Assembly (NCBI GenBank): GCA_000961765.1
Contig: LADT01000036.1
Span: forward strand, 1-64,000
Direction of reading: 5' to 3'
Length of the DNA: 64,000 bases
DNA from: Clostridiaceae bacterium BRH_c20a
GTDB taxonomy: Bacteria; Bacillota; Peptococcia; Peptococcales; BICA1-8
This document shows, one piece after another, positions 62,302-64,000 of the stretch (within the stretch, counting starts at the first letter, position 1; each line of letters opens with the position of its first letter). The notes beneath the pieces are model-generated. The model did no database searches, was not told the DNA's origin, and worked only from the letters and a program-made list of their open reading frames with translations. A program made the translations under genes and the position numbers.

Positions 62302-62906
62302 TTTTATCCCTCCTCGTAAATTTAATTGAGCTATACCCATGACGAAATACTTTTCTTCTAGCAAGGTTATGAATATTCACACAACTATATTCCTAGCCTG
62401 ACTACATTATTTAAAAAGATTTGACCTAATTTATTTAAGATATACAAGTGAAATCAAGAATTTATTCTTAAACGTTCTTGCATTCTTTGAGACAGTTTTC
62501 TTGTTTTTCCTATTCCAATTAATATCGCCTCATTCTCTCTTTTAAATATTTTATTACAAGCTTATTACTCTTCTTTTTCCTGCTTCCATAAGAATAATTT
62601 AAGTCCATTCTTAAGTAGCCTCCTTAAATCCCTTTGACAGGCAAATCAGATATTGCCCAATTTAGGTCTAAAACTTTGGTATTGTTATGGGCATTATATA
62701 GTATTTTAACTATTTTGAACCTACCCAAAAAGGGTGGTTTTCTTTATTTAAAATAAATTTTAATAACAACAATAAAAAAATCCGCTAAAATTTTATAGCG
62801 GACAAAAAATTAACAAAAAAATAAGGCTCCCTTTAACCAGGCAATATTTTAGAGGGCATTCAAAATATAAAACAATTCTAAAGAAGGGATATTAGCTGAA
62901 CTATAT
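62302..62906. other. Gene-free stretch
   Basis: AT-rich, with no frame of note. It holds the promoter region of the radical-SAM operon on the left, several A/T-run stretches, and the short repeat at 62,701. Confidence 0.4.
62701..62744. repeat. Short repeat with hairpin, copy 2
   Basis: GTATTTTAACTATTTT and the ACCCAAAAAGGGTGGTTTTC core match the sequence at 55,963-56,006. The two copies flank the IS and the radical-SAM operon, both on the same strand. Confidence 0.55.
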
Positions 62907-63410
62907 CTAATTTATAACTTGTAAAAATTTATTCACTGATATTGAATATTGTGTCTCACAGGTTAATTCTTTGTCGTGAATGAAGCCAGCCTTTTTAAAC
63001 ACTCTTTTGGAACGTCCATTTTCATGGCTAATTTTTGCAATTACCTTGTCTTTCCGCCACTTAAAAAACGCATGCTTTAGACCCTCTAATACAGCTTTAA
63101 AGCCAAAGCCCTTTCCCCATTCCTTTTTGTCACCTATCACTACAACCATTTCTGTATGATAGTTCTTAGGTATTAACCTCAGAAACCCTATAGGCCCCTT
63201 ACTAGGAGTAGTTACCATAAAGAAGGTACCATCTTGATTAAAAACATGGGTTAATATTGGCATATTTACTCTGTAAATGATTTTCCGTATATTGTCATTT
63301 ACATTTTGACTTTCATTCAAATGCTGATTTACGTCATAATCTTCTAGCCAGTCAATAATTTTCTCTGCATCGGATTTGAAAATTTCTCTTCTTAATTCAA
63401 TAATTCTCAT
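62907..63410 (-). CDS. GNAT-family acetyltransferase
   Basis: The 167 residues match the GNAT fold: PIGFLRLIPKNYHTEMVVVI (beta-4), then EWGKGFGFKAVLEGLKHAFF with the acetyl-CoA loop (GKGFGF, a Q/RxxGxG/A variant) and NGRSKRVFKKAGFIHDKELT. It acetylates an unknown amine. Ribosome site GGAGGTGGG precedes the ATG. It stands alone between two gaps. Confidence 0.9.
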   Translation of the reverse strand: MRIIELRREIFKSDAEKIIDWLEDYDVNQHLNESQNVNDNIRKIIYRVNMPILTHVFNQDGTFFMVTTPSKGPIGFLRLIPKNYHTEMVVVIGDKKEWGKGFGFKAVLEGLKHAFFKWRKDKVIAKISHENGRSKRVFKKAGFIHDKELTCETQYSISVNKFLQVIN

Positions 63411-63679
63411 AGTCCCACCTCCAAAGGGTTAAAAAGTGAACAAATGCCCTTTTTAATTTATTATAAAAAAATAGCCTAAAGGCTAATGTAATAATTTATT
63501 TGTGATTTTCTCAAATTATTTTAACAAAAATATATACATATTTCAAAATTCTAATAAAGCTAGAATACCTTTGTAAGTAGCTATTTATTTATATAAATCC
63601 ATTTTCCTCAGGATAAGAGCAAATTACTAGAGATTTGTACTATTTTATAGCTACGAAGGGGCTTCTTAATAATGTTAAT

Positions 63680-63727
63680 AAAAGGGATAGCAAGGCAGAA
63701 TCATCTGCTTCTCGCTATCCCTTTATT
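63680..63727. terminator. Stem-loop terminator, variant of the repeat hairpin
   Basis: AAAGGGATAGC pairs with GCTATCCCTTT around a GCAGAATCATCTGC inner stem. It is a relative of the GCGATAGC hairpins that follow the cotJC fragments. It ends the minus-strand ABC gene. Confidence 0.75.
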
Positions 63728-63764
63728 TGTTCTTTATATCCTGGACAAATTTATAAAATCTTAA

Positions 63765-64000
63765 CTACACTAACAACATCCGGTCACTAAGTAATCCACG
63801 GCCGCTATTTTTTTCAAATAAGCCTAAGAGGGTTGCAACTGTGGCTTTTTTCCTTTCCTCACCTTTTAAATCAGCAACTATCTTACCTTCATGCATCATT
63901 ATTGTCCTATTGCCAACACAAAGGGCCTGCTGCAAATCATGGGTAATCATGAGAGTTGTCAGCTTATTACTTTTGATAATCTCCTCAGTAACCTCCATTA
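63765..64000 (-). CDS. ABC transporter ATP-binding protein, 3' part
   Basis: The frame enters from beyond the right edge. The visible 77 or so residues hold the H-loop (LTTLMITHDLQQALCVGNRT) and a strand-turn (IMMHEGKIVADLKG), the C-terminal end of an ABC ATPase. The end (ATVATLLGLFEKNSG) is typical of uptake-type ATPases of the YtrE/ABC-tryptophan-like kind. The substrate cannot be told. Confidence 0.8.
   Translation of the reverse strand, partial: MEVTEEIIKSNKLTTLMITHDLQQALCVGNRTIMMHEGKIVADLKGEERKKATVATLLGLFEKNSGRGLLSDRMLLV

Overview
The window looks like a low-G+C, anaerobic, spore-forming Firmicute of the Clostridia, most likely Peptococcaceae-like. Spore-associated families (CotJC, Spo0E, MpsC/DUF2294, YmaF) sit beside anaerobic redox genes (four-heme membrane cytochrome c, iron-sulfur flavoprotein, Fe-S glycolate/lactate-type oxidase, NapH-like ferredoxin). 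No rRNA, tRNA or CRISPR array was seen.

Bases 1-9,100 are accessory and repeat-rich. Truncated cotJC-like (manganese catalase) fragments recur with the same upstream sequence and the same downstream hairpin, and two are preceded by a MITE-like element. One fragment is fused in frame to an AhpD-like domain. Between them lie the cytochrome, a decaying family of small membrane proteins, YmaF, a Pro/Phe-rich protein, an anti-sigma-like beta protein, a Spo0E-like protein and an iron-sulfur flavoprotein.

Bases 9,400-22,000 read as a defence and mobile island: an AAA/DUF234 ATPase; a clearly more GC-rich 1,354-residue protein with a HigA-like HTH and a possible nuclease region; the wreck of a mobilizable element (mobC with a nonsense codon, tnpV, frameshifted parB); a HEPN/MNT toxin-antitoxin pair with a truncated toxin; and a TOTE-type primase-helicase-PLD gene broken by a small deletion.

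Bases 22,000-33,000 hold a PadR plus FtsW-like pair, further repeats, a small metal-linked group (YnfA, DUF2325, DUF134, two DUF1540 genes) with Fur-box-like palindromes, a cupin, and a TetR-controlled ABC exporter with two operator palindromes. Bases 33,000-39,850 hold a three-subunit FAD/Fe-S 2-hydroxyacid oxidase, a sigma-54 activator and an orphan TRAP solute-binding lipoprotein preceded by a sigma-54 promoter. RsgA, a nucleoid-associated protein, and a TetR-controlled RND efflux operon that includes a polyferredoxin follow. Then come a 2,017-residue surface protein, an MpsC-like protein and an intact IS1182-type insertion sequence.

The strongest candidate for an undescribed system is the four-gene minus-strand operon at 57,996-62,301. 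It encodes a multi-pass membrane protein, a radical-SAM/SPASM-like enzyme with unusual cysteine spacing, a coiled-coil protein that begins with a KIRNDFVTNSSS-type N-terminus, and an unrecognised partner. The start codons are tightly coupled. The 1,354-residue HTH protein is the second candidate.
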